Of a stretch of DNA of 63,430 nt, positions 11,799 through 20,782 are shown piece after piece. The stretch spans positions 1 through 63,430 of the forward strand of contig NZ_WUWM01000034.1 in NCBI RefSeq assembly GCF_009846885.1, read 5' to 3'. Below the pieces are notes generated by a model that was not told where the DNA came from, did no database searches, and saw only the letters and a list, made by a program, of their open reading frames with translations. The first letter of the stretch is position 1. The number at the start of each line of letters is the position of its first letter. The position numbers and the translations under genes are program-made. The DNA is from Paenibacillus puerhi (lineage in GTDB: Bacteria; Bacillota; Bacilli; Paenibacillales; NBRC-103111).

Positions 11799-12280
11799 TT
11801 CGCGTAGGACAAGGATTTGACGTGCACCAATTGGTAGAGGGACGGAAATGTATCATCGGAGGGATCGAGATCCCTTTCGAAAAGGGGTTGATCGGACATT
11901 CCGATGCCGACGTGCTGCTCCATGCGCTTAGCGATGCGATTCTCGGGGCGCTGGCTATGGGCGATATCGGCAGACATTTCCCGGATACGGCTGACGCGTA
12001 TAAGGATGCAGACAGCTACGAGCTGCTGCTGCAGGTGTGGAAGCTCGCGGTGGAAGCGGGATACCGACTGGGCAATGCGGATCTGACGATCATCGCTCAG
12101 AAGCCCAAGATGGCGCCGTATATTCCGGCTATGGTGACGCGGATTGCAGCCGCCCTCGGCGCAGAGGAAAACCAGGTCAATGTGAAGGCTACGACGACCG
12201 AGCAGCTCGGGTTTACCGGACGTGGCGAAGGAATCGCATCCCAAGCGATTGTTTGTCTGGTTCGAGATGTGTTATCATAA
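11795..12280 (+). CDS. ispF: 2-C-methyl-D-erythritol 2,4-cyclodiphosphate synthase IspF
   Basis: IspF closes the cyclodiphosphate in the MEP pathway, two steps after IspD. The 161-aa product has the metal ligands D9, H11 (GFDVHQL) and H43 ([16 protein letters not shown] region), and the [18 protein letters not shown]-terminal signature. It overlaps ispD by 4 nt. A 19-nt perfect palindrome covers its stop codon (separate entry). Confidence 0.95.
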   Translation: MIRVGQGFDVHQLVEGRKCIIGGIEIPFEKGLIGHSDADVLLHALSDAILGALAMGDIGRHFPDTADAYKDADSYELLLQVWKLAVEAGYRLGNADLTIIAQKPKMAPYIPAMVTRIAAALGAEENQVNVKATTTEQLGFTGRGEGIASQAIVCLVRDVLS

Positions 12281-12285
12281 CACAT
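12267..12285 (+). repeat. 19-nt perfect palindrome across the ispF stop codon
   Basis: ATGTGTTAT (12267-12275), a central C, and ATAACACAT (12277-12285) form a perfect palindrome 30 nt before the gltX start. No T-run follows, so it is not a normal terminator. The one-base centre suits a dimeric DNA-binding protein better than an RNA hairpin. The role is unknown. Confidence 0.5.
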
Positions 12286-12314
12286 TATAGATTTTACGGA
12301 AGGGGATTCAGGGG

Positions 12315-13766
12315 ATGGCTGACGTTCGTGTAAGATATGCGCCGAGTCCGACCGGTCATTTACATATTGGCGGTGCCCGCACCGCCTTGTTCGATTATTT
12401 GTATGCCCGTAAGCATGGGGGGCAGTTTATCGTCCGCTTCGAGGACACGGATCAAACGCGTCATGTGGAGTCGGGAGTCGACAACCAATTGGAAGGCTTG
12501 CGCTGGCTTGGCTTGGATTGGGACGAAAGTGTGGATATCGGGGGCCCTTATGGTCCTTATCGGCAGATGGAGCGGCTGTCCTTGTATCAGCCATTCGTCG
12601 AGCAGTTGCTGAAGGAAGGACATGCTTACCATTGCTTCTGTACGGAAGCCGATCTCGAAGCGGAGCGTGCCGCCCAGGAGGCGGCTGGCGAGATGCCGAT
12701 GTACTCCGGCAGGTGCCGCAGCCTGACTCCGGACGAGCGCCAGCGCTACCTGGATGAAGGGCGTCAGCCGTCCATCCGCTTCCGGGTGCCGGCAGATCGG
12801 ACGATCGCCTTCACGGACCGTATCCGTGAGCGCGTGGAGTTCGAAACGAACGGGATCGGCGACTTTATTATCGTGCGGCCGGATGGCATACCTACTTATA
12901 ACTTTGCCGTCATTCTGGACGATCACCTGATGAAGATCTCGCTCGTGATCCGGGGAGAGGAGCATCTGACCAACACCCCGCGCCAGATCATGATGTATGA
13001 GGCGCTTGGCCTGCCGGTTCCCGAGTTCGCTCATTTGGCGCTGATTCTGAATCAGGAACGCAAGAAGATGAGCAAACGGGATGAGTCGATCATCCAATTT
13101 ATCCAGCAGTATCAGTCGCTCGGGTATTTGCCGGAGGCGGTGGTCAACTTCATCGCGCTGCTAGGCTGGTCGCCGAAGGGCGAGGAAGAGATGTTCTCCA
13201 AGGAAGAGCTGATCGCGCAGTTCGACCTCGACCGGGTATCCAAGAGCCCGGCTGTTTTCGATATGGACAAGCTGAACTGGATGAATAATGCTTACATCAA
13301 AAAAGCGGACCCCGAGCGGATCGCCGGGCTCGCGCTGCCGCATCTGCAGCAGGCGGGCTTGCTGCCCGGGGAACTGAGCGAGGAGCAGCATACCTGGGCC
13401 CGCTCGCTGATCAGACTGTACCAGGAGCAGCTGCGTTATGCCTCTGAGATTGTTAATCTGTCCGAGCTGTTCTTCCGTGAAGAGGTGCAGATCGGCGACG
13501 AAGCCGGCGCGCTGCTTGCCGAGGAGCATGCTCCTGTCGTACTCGCTGCCTTCCTGAAGCAGGTCGAGGCTGCCGCAGATTTTAGCGTGGATGCGATCAA
13601 GGGTCTGATCAAGGCCGTACAGACCGAGACCGGCTACAAGGGCAAGCCTCTGTTTATGACGATTCGCGTCGCGTTGACGGGCCAGATGCACGGTCCCGAT
13701 CTGAACATGACGATTCATCTTCTGGGCCGGGACAAGGTGCTTGCGCGGCTTAAGAAGTTATTGTAA
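12315..13766 (+). CDS. gltX: Glutamyl-tRNA synthetase
   Basis: This class Ib synthetase charges tRNA-Glu and, in most Gram-positives, also tRNA-Gln for later amidation. The 483-aa protein has the HIGH-type motif [14 protein letters not shown] at the N-terminus and the KMSKR motif (KKMSKRDES) near residue 250. The C-terminal anticodon-binding helices are present. GGAAGGGG lies 9 nt before ATG 12315. The -35 element of the next promoter overlaps its stop codon. Confidence 0.97.
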   Translation: MADVRVRYAPSPTGHLHIGGARTALFDYLYARKHGGQFIVRFEDTDQTRHVESGVDNQLEGLRWLGLDWDESVDIGGPYGPYRQMERLSLYQPFVEQLLKEGHAYHCFCTEADLEAERAAQEAAGEMPMYSGRCRSLTPDERQRYLDEGRQPSIRFRVPADRTIAFTDRIRERVEFETNGIGDFIIVRPDGIPTYNFAVILDDHLMKISLVIRGEEHLTNTPRQIMMYEALGLPVPEFAHLALILNQERKKMSKRDESIIQFIQQYQSLGYLPEAVVNFIALLGWSPKGEEEMFSKEELIAQFDLDRVSKSPAVFDMDKLNWMNNAYIKKADPERIAGLALPHLQQAGLLPGELSEEQHTWARSLIRLYQEQLRYASEIVNLSELFFREEVQIGDEAGALLAEEHAPVVLAAFLKQVEAAADFSVDAIKGLIKAVQTETGYKGKPLFMTIRVALTGQMHGPDLNMTIHLLGRDKVLARLKKLL

Positions 13767-13789
13767 TCAAGCGGTATTTCTGCTAACAT
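13761..13789 (+). promoter_or_regulatory. Promoter of the cysE-cysS T-box transcript
   Basis: TTGTAA (13761-13766, covering the gltX stop codon) and TAACAT (13784-13789) are 17 bp apart. The -10 is extended by TGc. Transcription would begin near 13796, just ahead of the T-box leader. Confidence 0.65.
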
Positions 13790-13795
13790 CGTAAA

Positions 13796-14117
13796 CAAAC
13801 CTATATCCATCATGGCGTAGAACGGGAAAGTACGCGGAAAGGGCGGATTCACAGAGAGGATGACCGGCACAGAAGCCGGCTGCGAGTCATCCAATCCACC
13901 ATCGGCGGAAGTGCACCCGGGAGCCGTAAAGACGATCTGATCCGCGAGGACTCCCTCGTGCTCAGGGTAGTTTTGCCGTACCGTTCACGATACGAACGAG
14001 TAAGATGCGCGGATGCGTGGTTTCCAGGCGGACAGCCGGACAGCCATCGCCCGTGCAAGCAGAGTGGAACCGCGACTTGACACGCCTCTGCAGCCTTGAC
14101 GGCTGCGGGGGCTTTTT
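13796..14117 (+). ncRNA. T-box leader specific for tRNA-Cys
   Basis: This untranslated leader senses uncharged tRNA and controls read-through into cysE-cysS. The T-box itself is AGAGTGGAACCGCGA (14061-14075), close to the AGGGTGGNACCGCG consensus. Stem I features are visible: an AGTA motif near 13830, the AGAGAGG motif near 13853, and a GCTGCGAG apical element near 13880. The likely specifier is TGC at 13912-13914, in GGAAGTGCACCC, a cysteine codon. The TGGA in the T-box would pair with a UCCA acceptor end, and tRNA-Cys carries U73, which independently supports cysteine. The 3' end is a strong terminator. Confidence 0.93.
14084..14117 (+). terminator. Regulated terminator of the Cys T-box
   Basis: GCCTCTGCAGCC (14084-14095) pairs over all 12 positions (some G-U) with GGCTGCGGGGGC (14101-14112), followed by TTTTT. 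The T-box sequence just upstream can pair into an alternative antiterminator when uncharged tRNA is bound. Confidence 0.93.
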
Positions 14118-14250
14118 GAGCTTTAAGAAGGCGGGACAGTAAGAGAGTATTAGCCTGCGGGGCGCAGATGGCGCGGTTCGGTAAGGGAAGGAAAGCCGCA
14201 GAAGCGTTTATGCTGCAGGGAAGGATAAAGGAAGCGGGGTCCTAAAAGTC

Positions 14251-14913
14251 ATGTTCGGCAGAATGAAAGAAGACATTGCCACGATTTTTGAGAACGATCC
14301 GGCCGCCCGCGGCTGGTTTGAGGTGGTATTCACCTACGCGGGGCTGCACGCTTTGTGGGCGCACCGGATCGCTCATTGGTTCTACAACCGAAAGTGGTAT
14401 TCCTTGGCGAGGGTCATCTCACAGATCAGCCGGTTTATGACCGGTATCGAAATTCATCCGGGCGCCGTGATCGGCCGCCGCTTTTTTATCGATCATGGGA
14501 TGGGAGTCGTCATCGGGGAAACCTGTGAGATCGGCGACGATGTCCTGCTGTATCACGGGGTGACGCTTGGCGGGACCGGCAAGGAGAAAGGCAAGCGCCA
14601 TCCGACGATCGGCAATAATGTCGTGATTTCCGCGGGAGCGAAGGTGACGGGCTCCTTCACGGTAGGCGACAATTCCAGAATAGGCACCAACGCGGTTGTG
14701 CTCTCCGAGGTTCCTCCGAACAGTACCGTTGTCGGCATACCGGGACGCGTCGTGAAGCGCGACGGCGTGCGGATCGGCCGGCTGGAGCATGACAAGCTGC
14801 CGGATCCGGTCATCGAGATGTTCCGGAATACCCAGGAGCAAGTGGATGAATTAAAAAGGAAGCTGGCTATACTGGAATCTAAGAACGGAGGACAAAACTC
14901 TCATGACGCTTAA
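14251..14913 (+). CDS. cysE: Serine O-acetyltransferase
   Basis: CysE makes O-acetylserine from serine and acetyl-CoA, the carbon skeleton for cysteine. The 220-aa protein has the short N-terminal helical domain and the left-handed beta-helix of hexapeptide repeats ([20 protein letters not shown], then [18 protein letters not shown]). The His of DHG is the expected catalytic base. The ribosome-binding site is weak (AAAGGAAG, about 16 nt upstream, or GCGGGG at 11 nt). It overlaps cysS by 11 nt and is controlled by the Cys T-box. Confidence 0.95.
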   Translation: MFGRMKEDIATIFENDPAARGWFEVVFTYAGLHALWAHRIAHWFYNRKWYSLARVISQISRFMTGIEIHPGAVIGRRFFIDHGMGVVIGETCEIGDDVLLYHGVTLGGTGKEKGKRHPTIGNNVVISAGAKVTGSFTVGDNSRIGTNAVVLSEVPPNSTVVGIPGRVVKRDGVRIGRLEHDKLPDPVIEMFRNTQEQVDELKRKLAILESKNGGQNSHDA

Positions 14914-16300
14914 TATTTACAATACGATGGCCCGTCAAAAAGAAGAATTTAAACCGCTTGAAGCGGGTAAGGTGAAGATGTACGTCTGTGGTCCGACCGT
15001 ATACGACTATATCCATATCGGCAACGCGCGGCCGGTCATCTTCTTCGATGTGGTACGCCGGTATTTGGAATACAGCGGATACGAAGTCACTTTTGTTGTA
15101 AATTTCACGGATGTCGACGATAAGCTGATTAAAAAAGCGGCCGAGATGAACCTGACGGTTCCTGAGGTGGCCGATCTGTTCGTTCAGCATTATTACGAGG
15201 ATACGCGGGGACTTGGCGTACGCGAAGCGACTGTGCATCCCCGGGTTACGCAAAATATGAAGGAGATCATCGAATTCATCTCCGAACTGGAAGCGAAGGG
15301 ACTCGCCTACGAGGCAGGAGGAGACGTGTTTTTCCGGACGGCGAATTTCTCAGAATACGGCAAGCTGTCGCAGCAGAACCTGGAGGAGCTTCAATTCGGC
15401 ATCCGGGTCGATGTGGATCAGCGGAAGGAGCATCCGCAGGACTTCGTGCTGTGGAAGGCGGCTAAGCCGGGGGAGATCAGCTGGTCCAGCCCGTGGGGCG
15501 AGGGACGTCCCGGCTGGCATATCGAGTGTTCCGCCATGGTGCGCAAGTACCTTGGAGATACGATCGACATTCACGGCGGCGGACAGGATCTGACGTTCCC
15601 GCATCATGAATGCGAGATCGCGCAGTCAGAGGGGCTGACCGGTCACACGATGAGCCGCTATTGGATGCATAACGGCTTCGTGAACATCAACAATGAAAAA
15701 ATGTCCAAGTCGCTTGGCAACGGGATTACCGTGCATCAACTGCTCAAAACGATCCCGGCCGAGGTTATTCGATACTTCATGCTATCCGGTCATTACCGCA
15801 ACCCGCTTAACTTCAGCGATGAGGCGGTAGAGCAAGCGAGAGGTAGCCTCGCCCGGATCGAGAACTGCCGGGCTGCGCTGAAGCACCGGTTGAAGACGGC
15901 GGATGCGAGCCATGCTGATGAGGCGGTGGCTAAGGCAGTGGCAGAGATCAAGGCGCAATTCGAAGCCAAGATGGATGACGACTTTAATACGCCGGATGCG
16001 ATTACTGCCGTGTTCGAGCTAGTCAATGTGGCGAATCCCTACTTGAATCAGGATCATGTTCATGCCGAGACGGTGGAGCTGCTGCTTGGCCAGTTGACTG
16101 CAATGAACGAGGTACTCGGCATTCTGGCCAGCGATTCGGAGGAGCTGCTGGATACGGAGATCGAACAGCTGATCCTTGACCGGACGGAAGCTCGCAAGAG
16201 CAGAAATTGGGCGCGTGCCGACGAGATCCGCGATCTTCTGACCGAGCGCGGCATTGTGCTTGAGGACACTCCGCAAGGCATACGTTGGCGGCGCAAATGA
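14903..16300 (+). CDS. cysS: Cysteinyl-tRNA synthetase
   Basis: CysS charges tRNA-Cys. The 465-aa protein has the zinc-binding CGPTVYDY, the HIGH-type [25 protein letters not shown], and KMSKS (EKMSKSLGN, near residue 268). Length matches the bacterial enzyme. ATG 14903 has GGAGGA 10 nt upstream, inside cysE. Its stop codon overlaps the mrnC start (ATGA). Confidence 0.97.
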   Translation: MTLNIYNTMARQKEEFKPLEAGKVKMYVCGPTVYDYIHIGNARPVIFFDVVRRYLEYSGYEVTFVVNFTDVDDKLIKKAAEMNLTVPEVADLFVQHYYEDTRGLGVREATVHPRVTQNMKEIIEFISELEAKGLAYEAGGDVFFRTANFSEYGKLSQQNLEELQFGIRVDVDQRKEHPQDFVLWKAAKPGEISWSSPWGEGRPGWHIECSAMVRKYLGDTIDIHGGGQDLTFPHHECEIAQSEGLTGHTMSRYWMHNGFVNINNEKMSKSLGNGITVHQLLKTIPAEVIRYFMLSGHYRNPLNFSDEAVEQARGSLARIENCRAALKHRLKTADASHADEAVAKAVAEIKAQFEAKMDDDFNTPDAITAVFELVNVANPYLNQDHVHAETVELLLGQLTAMNEVLGILASDSEELLDTEIEQLILDRTEARKSRNWARADEIRDLLTERGIVLEDTPQGIRWRRK

Positions 16301-16899
16301 GGGGGGACGAACAAGCGAAGCCGCAGAAGCCGGCAGTCGCAGCTTCTTCTCCCGGCGCCGAGATGTCCGTCTGCGGGCCGGTCAAGGATAGCGCGGCTGT
16401 GCCGGGGGCCCGGGGCATACCAAGTGGCGGTGCAGGGGCCGGTGGATCCAGAGAGGATCTGCAGCCCTTCCAAGGGAGCGCTGACCCGTTCGGGCTGAAT
16501 CTGTTCGCCTACCCCCCTGCCCGCGAGCCGCGGCTGCTCAATCCGCTTGTACTTGCCTATATAGGGGATGCGGTATATGAGGTGTTCGTCCGTCAATATG
16601 TGATCGCGCAGGCGAATCATAAGCCCGATCATCTCCACCGGCTGTCTACGAAGTTCGTATCCGCCAAGGCGCAGGCCAAGGCGCTCGGCCGCTGGCTTCC
16701 TCAGTTGTCCGAGGAAGAATCCGATATCGTGAAGCGGGGCCGCAATGCCAAGTCGGGGACGACGGCCAAAAATGCAGACGTGCTGGAATATCGGCACAGT
16801 ACCGCATTTGAATGCCTGATCGGCTACCTGTACTATACCCGCCGCTGGGAGCGTCTGCGCTTCCTGCTTGAGCTCTCGCTGGAGCGGGAAGAAGCCTGA
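16297..16899 (+). CDS. mrnC: Mini-ribonuclease III (MrnC) with long N-terminal extension
   Basis: MrnC is a compact RNase III domain protein that matures 23S rRNA. The domain starts near residue 77 (LLNPLVLAYIGDAVYEVF, catalytic Asp91) and includes the KRGRNAKSGTTAKN segment. B. subtilis MrnC has only about a dozen residues before this domain, so roughly 60 residues rich in Ala, Gly, Pro and Ser are extra. ATG 16297 overlaps the cysS stop, but no good Shine-Dalgarno is visible. An internal start is possible, although no well-placed ATG precedes the domain. Confidence 0.88.
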   Translation: MRGDEQAKPQKPAVAASSPGAEMSVCGPVKDSAAVPGARGIPSGGAGAGGSREDLQPFQGSADPFGLNLFAYPPAREPRLLNPLVLAYIGDAVYEVFVRQYVIAQANHKPDHLHRLSTKFVSAKAQAKALGRWLPQLSEEESDIVKRGRNAKSGTTAKNADVLEYRHSTAFECLIGYLYYTRRWERLRFLLELSLEREEA

Positions 16900-16956
16900 A
16901 TATGGCCCCGCCTGAGGGCCGGCACACCAACTAACCGAAGAGAAGAGGGATACAGC

Positions 16957-17697
16957 GTGGAAGATCTCATTGGTGGCAAGCATTCCGTTCTAGAAGCGCT
17001 CCGTTCAGGTCGAACGGTGAATAAAATATGGATAGCCGAGCAGGCCCAGAAGCAGCTGACCCAGCCGATCATTGCCGAGGCCAAGCAGCATGGAGTTATC
17101 GTTCAATTTGCAGATAAGCGCAAGCTGGATCAGATGGCGGAGGGCTTGCAGCATCAGGGAGTGGTCGCCCAGGTAGCCGCCTACGATTATGTGGAGGTGG
17201 AGGACTTGCTCGCACGGGCTGCCGCCCGCAACGAACAGCCCTTTTTGCTCATTCTGGACGAGATCGAGGATCCGCATAATCTGGGCTCTATTCTCCGGAC
17301 GGCGGACTGTACGGGGGTACACGGGGTTATCATTCCGAAGCGGCGTTCGGTCGGACTTACCGCTACCGTGTCCAAAACATCCGCTGGAGCCGTGGAGTAC
17401 GTGCCGGTTGCTCGTGTAACGAACCTGGCTCAGACCATCGAGCAGCTCAAAGAGCGGGGCGTCTGGATCGCGGGGGCGGATGTCGGCGCCAAAGCTCCGC
17501 TTTATCAGACCGACCTCAGCTTGCCCATCGCGATCGTGATCGGCAATGAAGGCAAGGGGATTGGCAGACTGATCCGCGAAAAATGTGATTTTCTGCTCCA
17601 GCTTCCGATGTTCGGCCGCATTAACTCCTTGAATGCCTCGGTAGCGGCTTCGGTATTCATGTATGAAGTAGTCCGCCAGCGGCACGCCGGCAAATGA
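16957..17697 (+). CDS. rlmB: 23S rRNA (guanosine-2'-O-)-methyltransferase RlmB
   Basis: RlmB methylates the ribose of G2251 in the 23S P-loop. The 246-aa protein has an N-terminal L30e-like RNA-binding domain and a SpoU/TrmH knot domain, with the three motifs NLGSILRTADCTGVHG, VIGNEGKGIGRL and LNASVAASVFMYE. The start is GTG 16957, with an AGAGGGA site about 8 nt upstream. It follows mrnC, another 23S rRNA processing gene. RlmB is the best fit by context; other TrmH-family targets cannot be excluded from sequence alone. Confidence 0.9.
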   Translation: MEDLIGGKHSVLEALRSGRTVNKIWIAEQAQKQLTQPIIAEAKQHGVIVQFADKRKLDQMAEGLQHQGVVAQVAAYDYVEVEDLLARAAARNEQPFLLILDEIEDPHNLGSILRTADCTGVHGVIIPKRRSVGLTATVSKTSAGAVEYVPVARVTNLAQTIEQLKERGVWIAGADVGAKAPLYQTDLSLPIAIVIGNEGKGIGRLIREKCDFLLQLPMFGRINSLNASVAASVFMYEVVRQRHAGK

Positions 17698-17734
17698 CGG
17701 TTCGGAAGTCGCGGCGCTGCGGCGGGTGTGCGCT

Positions 17735-18250
17735 ATGATTCAGGAAATTCTTATCGTGGACGGCTACAACATCATCGGAGCGTGGCCCGAGCTGCAGAAG
17801 CTGAAGGATATTCGGCTGGAGGAGGCGCGTGACCGGCTTATTCAGATCATGTCGGAATACCAATCCTTCTCCGGCATGAAGGTCATCCTGGTGTTTGACG
17901 CCTATTATGTGCCGGGTCATGGACGCAAGTATGTGCACAGCAAGCTGCCGGTTTACTTTACGAAGGAAAAAGAGACGGCTGACGAGCTGATCGAACGGCT
18001 GGTGACCTCTCATGTAGGACGGAGGAAACAGGTCTATGTGGCTACCTCGGATATGATCGAGCAGCATGTGATCTTCGGCAAAGGCGCATTTCGGATACCG
18101 GCTGGCGAGCTGCTGATCAAGGTGCGGCAGGCGAGGCAGGAGGTGCGCCGTAAAATTCGCGAGGAGACGGAGGTTCGGCGCAATTCCTTCGACGAGGCTT
18201 TGAGCGACGAGCTCCGGAAACGGCTGGAGGATTGGCGTCGAGGGCGCTGA
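17735..18250 (+). CDS. rae1: Ribosome-associated endoribonuclease Rae1 (YacP)
   Basis: The 171-aa protein is a YacP/NYN PIN-like nuclease. The B. subtilis counterpart cleaves mRNA in the ribosomal A site. The first strand ILIVDGYNIIGAWP holds the conserved Asp, and VVLVFDAYYVPG-like and VATSDMIEQ segments supply the other acidic residues. ATG 17735 matches the start of the B. subtilis protein; a GTG 9 nt earlier is also in frame. The Shine-Dalgarno is poor. The position between rlmB and sigH is conserved. Confidence 0.9.
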   Translation: MIQEILIVDGYNIIGAWPELQKLKDIRLEEARDRLIQIMSEYQSFSGMKVILVFDAYYVPGHGRKYVHSKLPVYFTKEKETADELIERLVTSHVGRRKQVYVATSDMIEQHVIFGKGAFRIPAGELLIKVRQARQEVRRKIREETEVRRNSFDEALSDELRKRLEDWRRGR

Positions 18251-18298
18251 AATGCCGTAAATCCGCGCATATGCCAAGCAAAGGCAAGTCGAATTTTA

Positions 18299-18328
18299 TT
18301 GACGTTGATAGATTACATAATGTATACT
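18299..18328 (+). promoter_or_regulatory. Promoter of sigH
   Basis: TTGACG (18299-18304) and TATACT (18323-18328) are 18 bp apart, directly ahead of the sigH ribosome-binding site. This sigma-A-type promoter gives sigH expression independent of the upstream genes. In B. subtilis the equivalent promoter is repressed by AbrB; no AbrB site can be recognised by eye. Confidence 0.75.
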
Positions 18329-18364
18329 AGCCTTATCTTTCAAGCGCAGGCCGGAGGGATTGTG

Positions 18365-19009
18365 GTGAGTGTCGACCTCAAAGAGTTGAGAATGTGCGAA
18401 TACGACCTCAAGGCTGACGAAGACGTAGTCGAAGCGGTCCGCGAAGGCGACAGCGATGCGCTGGAGTACTTGATTAACAAGTATCGTAATTTCGTTCGTG
18501 CCAAGGCCCGGTCTTACTTTCTGATCGGAGCCGATCGGGAAGATATCGTACAGGAAGGTATGATCGGACTGTACAAGTCCATCCGCGACTTCCGTGGCGA
18601 TAAGCTCGCCTCCTTCAAGGCATTTGCCGAGCTTTGCATTACCCGTCAGATCATTACGGCTATCAAGACGGCTACCCGTCAGAAGCACATTCCTCTCAAT
18701 TCTTACGTATCTCTGGATAAACCAATTTACGATGAGGACTCAGACCGAACGCTGCTCGACGTTATTTGCGGCTCTCGCGTATCTGATCCGGAAGAATTGA
18801 TCATCAACCAGGAGGAATTCAGCGGTCTTGAGGACAAGATGGGCGAGATCCTGAGCGATCTGGAACGCAAAGTGCTGATGCTGTATCTGGACGGGCGATC
18901 CTATCAAGAGATTGCCGTTGATTTGGACCGTCATGTGAAGTCGATCGATAATGCCCTGCAGCGGGTCAAACGCAAGCTGGAGCGCTATCTGGAAGTCCGC
19001 GACGCATAA
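18365..19009 (+). CDS. sigH: RNA polymerase sigma-H factor
   Basis: Sigma-H directs early sporulation and transition-state genes. The 214-aa protein shows the near-invariant region 2 stretch YRNFVRAKARSYFLIGADREDIVQEG and the region 4 helix-turn-helix GRSYQEIAVDLDRHVKSI, both very close to B. subtilis SigH. GTG 18365 is chosen because GGAGGG lies 6 nt upstream; GTG 18362 is adjacent and alternative. It is monocistronic between its own promoter and a strong terminator. Confidence 0.96.
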   Translation: MSVDLKELRMCEYDLKADEDVVEAVREGDSDALEYLINKYRNFVRAKARSYFLIGADREDIVQEGMIGLYKSIRDFRGDKLASFKAFAELCITRQIITAIKTATRQKHIPLNSYVSLDKPIYDEDSDRTLLDVICGSRVSDPEELIINQEEFSGLEDKMGEILSDLERKVLMLYLDGRSYQEIAVDLDRHVKSIDNALQRVKRKLERYLEVRDA

Positions 19010-19013
19010 GCAT

Positions 19014-19048
19014 GCACCTTTTCTTTCACGGAGAAGGTGCTCTTTTTT
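19014..19048 (+). terminator. Terminator after sigH
   Basis: GCACCTTTTC (19014-19023) pairs with GAGAAGGTGC (19031-19040), followed by TCTTTTTT. The stem is 10 bp with one G-T pair. Confidence 0.92.
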
Positions 19049-19178
19049 ATGAGTGTCCCCTGCGTGCAGCGGGGCCCTGCGCCTCTAGGCTGACGGCATC
19101 TGTTTATCTAGCTGGCTGGATGCCTATACTAGTGGTAGAGGCAGGCGACAAGAGAGGCTGACAGTTCTACCTATTTTC

Positions 19179-19207
19179 TTGACAGAAGAATAACCGTGTG
19201 ATAATGT
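19179..19207 (+). promoter_or_regulatory. Promoter of rpmG-secE-nusG
   Basis: A perfect TTGACA (19179-19184) is followed by TAATGT (19202-19207) at 17 bp. It is the first recognisable promoter after the sigH terminator, so it likely drives rpmG, secE and nusG, and possibly rplK-rplA. Confidence 0.75.
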
Positions 19208-19295
19208 ATTCAGGTAGCCTTAGCCGAGTAGGCGTTTTTTTGCTGATCGTGCAAGGGGCTGTAAATCAGAGGCTGGTCCGTAGGAGGTGTACATC

Positions 19296-19445
19296 ATGCG
19301 GGTGATCATCACATTAGCGTGCACAAACTGCAAGCAAAGAAACTATGCGTCTTCCAAAAACAAGCGCAACCATCCTGACCGCATGGAGCTCAAGAAATAT
19401 TGCAAGTATTGCAATGAACAAACGGCTCATCGCGAAACTCGCTAG
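19296..19445 (+). CDS. rpmG: 50S ribosomal protein L33 (zinc-binding form)
   Basis: This 49-aa protein was found by translating the gap between sigH and secE. It has the two CXXC pairs of zinc-binding L33 (C9/C12 and C36/C39) and the typical [10 protein letters not shown] and [16 protein letters not shown] ends. TAGGAGGTG precedes the ATG by 8 nt. The rpmG-secE-nusG order is conserved in Bacillales. Bacillus genomes often encode a second, zinc-free L33; none is in this window. Confidence 0.95.
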   Translation: MRVIITLACTNCKQRNYASSKNKRNHPDRMELKKYCKYCNEQTAHRETR

Positions 19446-19464
19446 TTTGTTGGAGGTGTAGGTT

Positions 19465-19677
19465 GTGTCCTTTTTGGCTAAAGTGAAGCAGGGATTCGGC
19501 AGCACGTTTTCTTTTTTTGGGGACGCATGGTCCGAGTTGAAAAAAGTAAAGTGGCCCAGCCGTAAAGAGCTGATTAGTTACACGCTGGTCGTGTTATTTA
19601 CGGTCATCTTCGTGACGGTGTACTTCTACGTTCTGGACTTAGGTATTTCAGAGCTGCTTCGCCTCGTGTTTAAATAA
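19465..19677 (+). CDS. secE: Preprotein translocase subunit SecE
   Basis: SecE clamps SecY in the membrane translocon. The 70-aa protein is the short Gram-positive type, with an amphipathic region (WSELKKVKWPSRKEL) and one membrane span at about residues 38-60. The start is GTG 19465, with GGAGGTG 6 nt upstream. It lies between rpmG and nusG as usual. Confidence 0.95.
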   Translation: MSFLAKVKQGFGSTFSFFGDAWSELKKVKWPSRKELISYTLVVLFTVIFVTVYFYVLDLGISELLRLVFK

Positions 19678-19705
19678 TCTAGGCTGATTGGTGGCGCTAA
19701 TGGGA

Positions 19706-20239
19706 ATGGAAAAGAGATGGTACGTCGTACATACCTATTCCGGGTATGAAAACAAGGTGAAGGCTAACTTGGAAAAACGTGTGGAATCTATGGACATGAA
19801 GGACAAGATCTTTCGCGTGCTTGTTCCCATGGAAGAAGAGTTGGTGAATAAAGACGGTAAGAAGAAGACGGTTATGCGCAAAGTATACCCGGGATATGTG
19901 CTGGTGGAGATGATCCAGACCGACGATTCCTGGTATGTGGTGCGGAATACCCCTGGAGTTACCGGATTTGTCGGCTCGACCGGTTCTGGTTCGAAACCGA
20001 CCGCGCTGCTTCCTGAGGAAGTAGAGGCGATTCTCAAGCACATGGGGATGGAAGAGCCGAAACCGAAGATCGATTTCGAGCTTCGTGATACGGTTCGCGT
20101 GAAAGTCGGCCCGTTCGCCAACTTTGTTGGGTCCGTAGAGGAAATACTCGTCGACAAAAGCAAGCTGAAAGTGCACGTCAATATGTTTGGCAGAGAGACG
20201 CCGCTTGAGCTCGACTACCATCAAGTGGAGAAGCTGTAA
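19706..20239 (+). CDS. nusG: Transcription termination/antitermination factor NusG
   Basis: NusG binds RNA polymerase and modulates pausing, termination and coupling. The 177-aa protein begins with the NGN domain (KRWYVVHTYSGYENKVKANL) and ends with a KOW domain (GPFANFVGSVEEI, VNMFGRETPLELDYHQVEKL). ATG 19706 matches the usual NusG start (MEKRWYVV). ATG 19700 and TTG 19688 are in frame upstream, and the ribosome-binding site is weak in every case (GGTGG near 19690). Confidence 0.94.
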   Translation: MEKRWYVVHTYSGYENKVKANLEKRVESMDMKDKIFRVLVPMEEELVNKDGKKKTVMRKVYPGYVLVEMIQTDDSWYVVRNTPGVTGFVGSTGSGSKPTALLPEEVEAILKHMGMEEPKPKIDFELRDTVRVKVGPFANFVGSVEEILVDKSKLKVHVNMFGRETPLELDYHQVEKL

Positions 20240-20278
20240 GCGACGGCTGCCATACTACATGCGAGGAGGTGTCACACA

Positions 20279-20704
20279 ATGGCAAAAAAAGTAATTAAAA
20301 TGGTGAAACTGCAAGTTCCTGCAGGGAAAGCGAACCCGGCGCCGCCGATCGGTCCTGCACTGGGGCAAGCAGGCGTTAACATCATGGCATTCTGCAAAGA
20401 GTTCAACGCTCGTACTGCAGATCAAGCAGGTCTGATCATTCCGGTGGTTATCACGGTGTTCGAGGATCGTTCCTTTACGTTCGAGACGAAAACGCCTCCG
20501 GCTGCCGTATTGCTTCGCGTTGCTGCCGGTATCGAGAAAGGCTCCGGCGAACCGAACAAGAAGAAGGTTGCGACCGTTAGCCGTTCCAAAGTCCGTGAAA
20601 TCGCTGAGCAAAAAATGCCTGACCTGAACGCAGCATCCGTTGAGTCTGCTATGCGCATGGTCGAAGGTACGGCTCGCAGCATGGGTGTTACTATCGTTGA
20701 CTAA
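20279..20704 (+). CDS. rplK: 50S ribosomal protein L11
   Basis: L11 forms the GTPase-associated centre of the large subunit with 23S rRNA. The 141-aa protein has the N-terminal [26 protein letters not shown] signature (split around the proline-rich turn) and the C-terminal RNA-binding motif ending in [21 protein letters not shown] precedes the ATG. It is followed by rplA. Confidence 0.97.
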   Translation: MAKKVIKMVKLQVPAGKANPAPPIGPALGQAGVNIMAFCKEFNARTADQAGLIIPVVITVFEDRSFTFETKTPPAAVLLRVAAGIEKGSGEPNKKKVATVSRSKVREIAEQKMPDLNAASVESAMRMVEGTARSMGVTIVD

Positions 20705-20782
20705 TCCGGCACTTTCGCTGGAGGAAAAGCAAGGCAATCAGTGGGAGGATATTCCGCTAGTACCACATAGGAGGACTATAAA

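Noticed and set aside
19215..19243. GCCT/AGGC hairpin followed by TTTTTTT between the rpmG promoter and rpmG
   Set aside because: The stem is only 4 bp. It could be a weak attenuator, but the sequence does not support a call.
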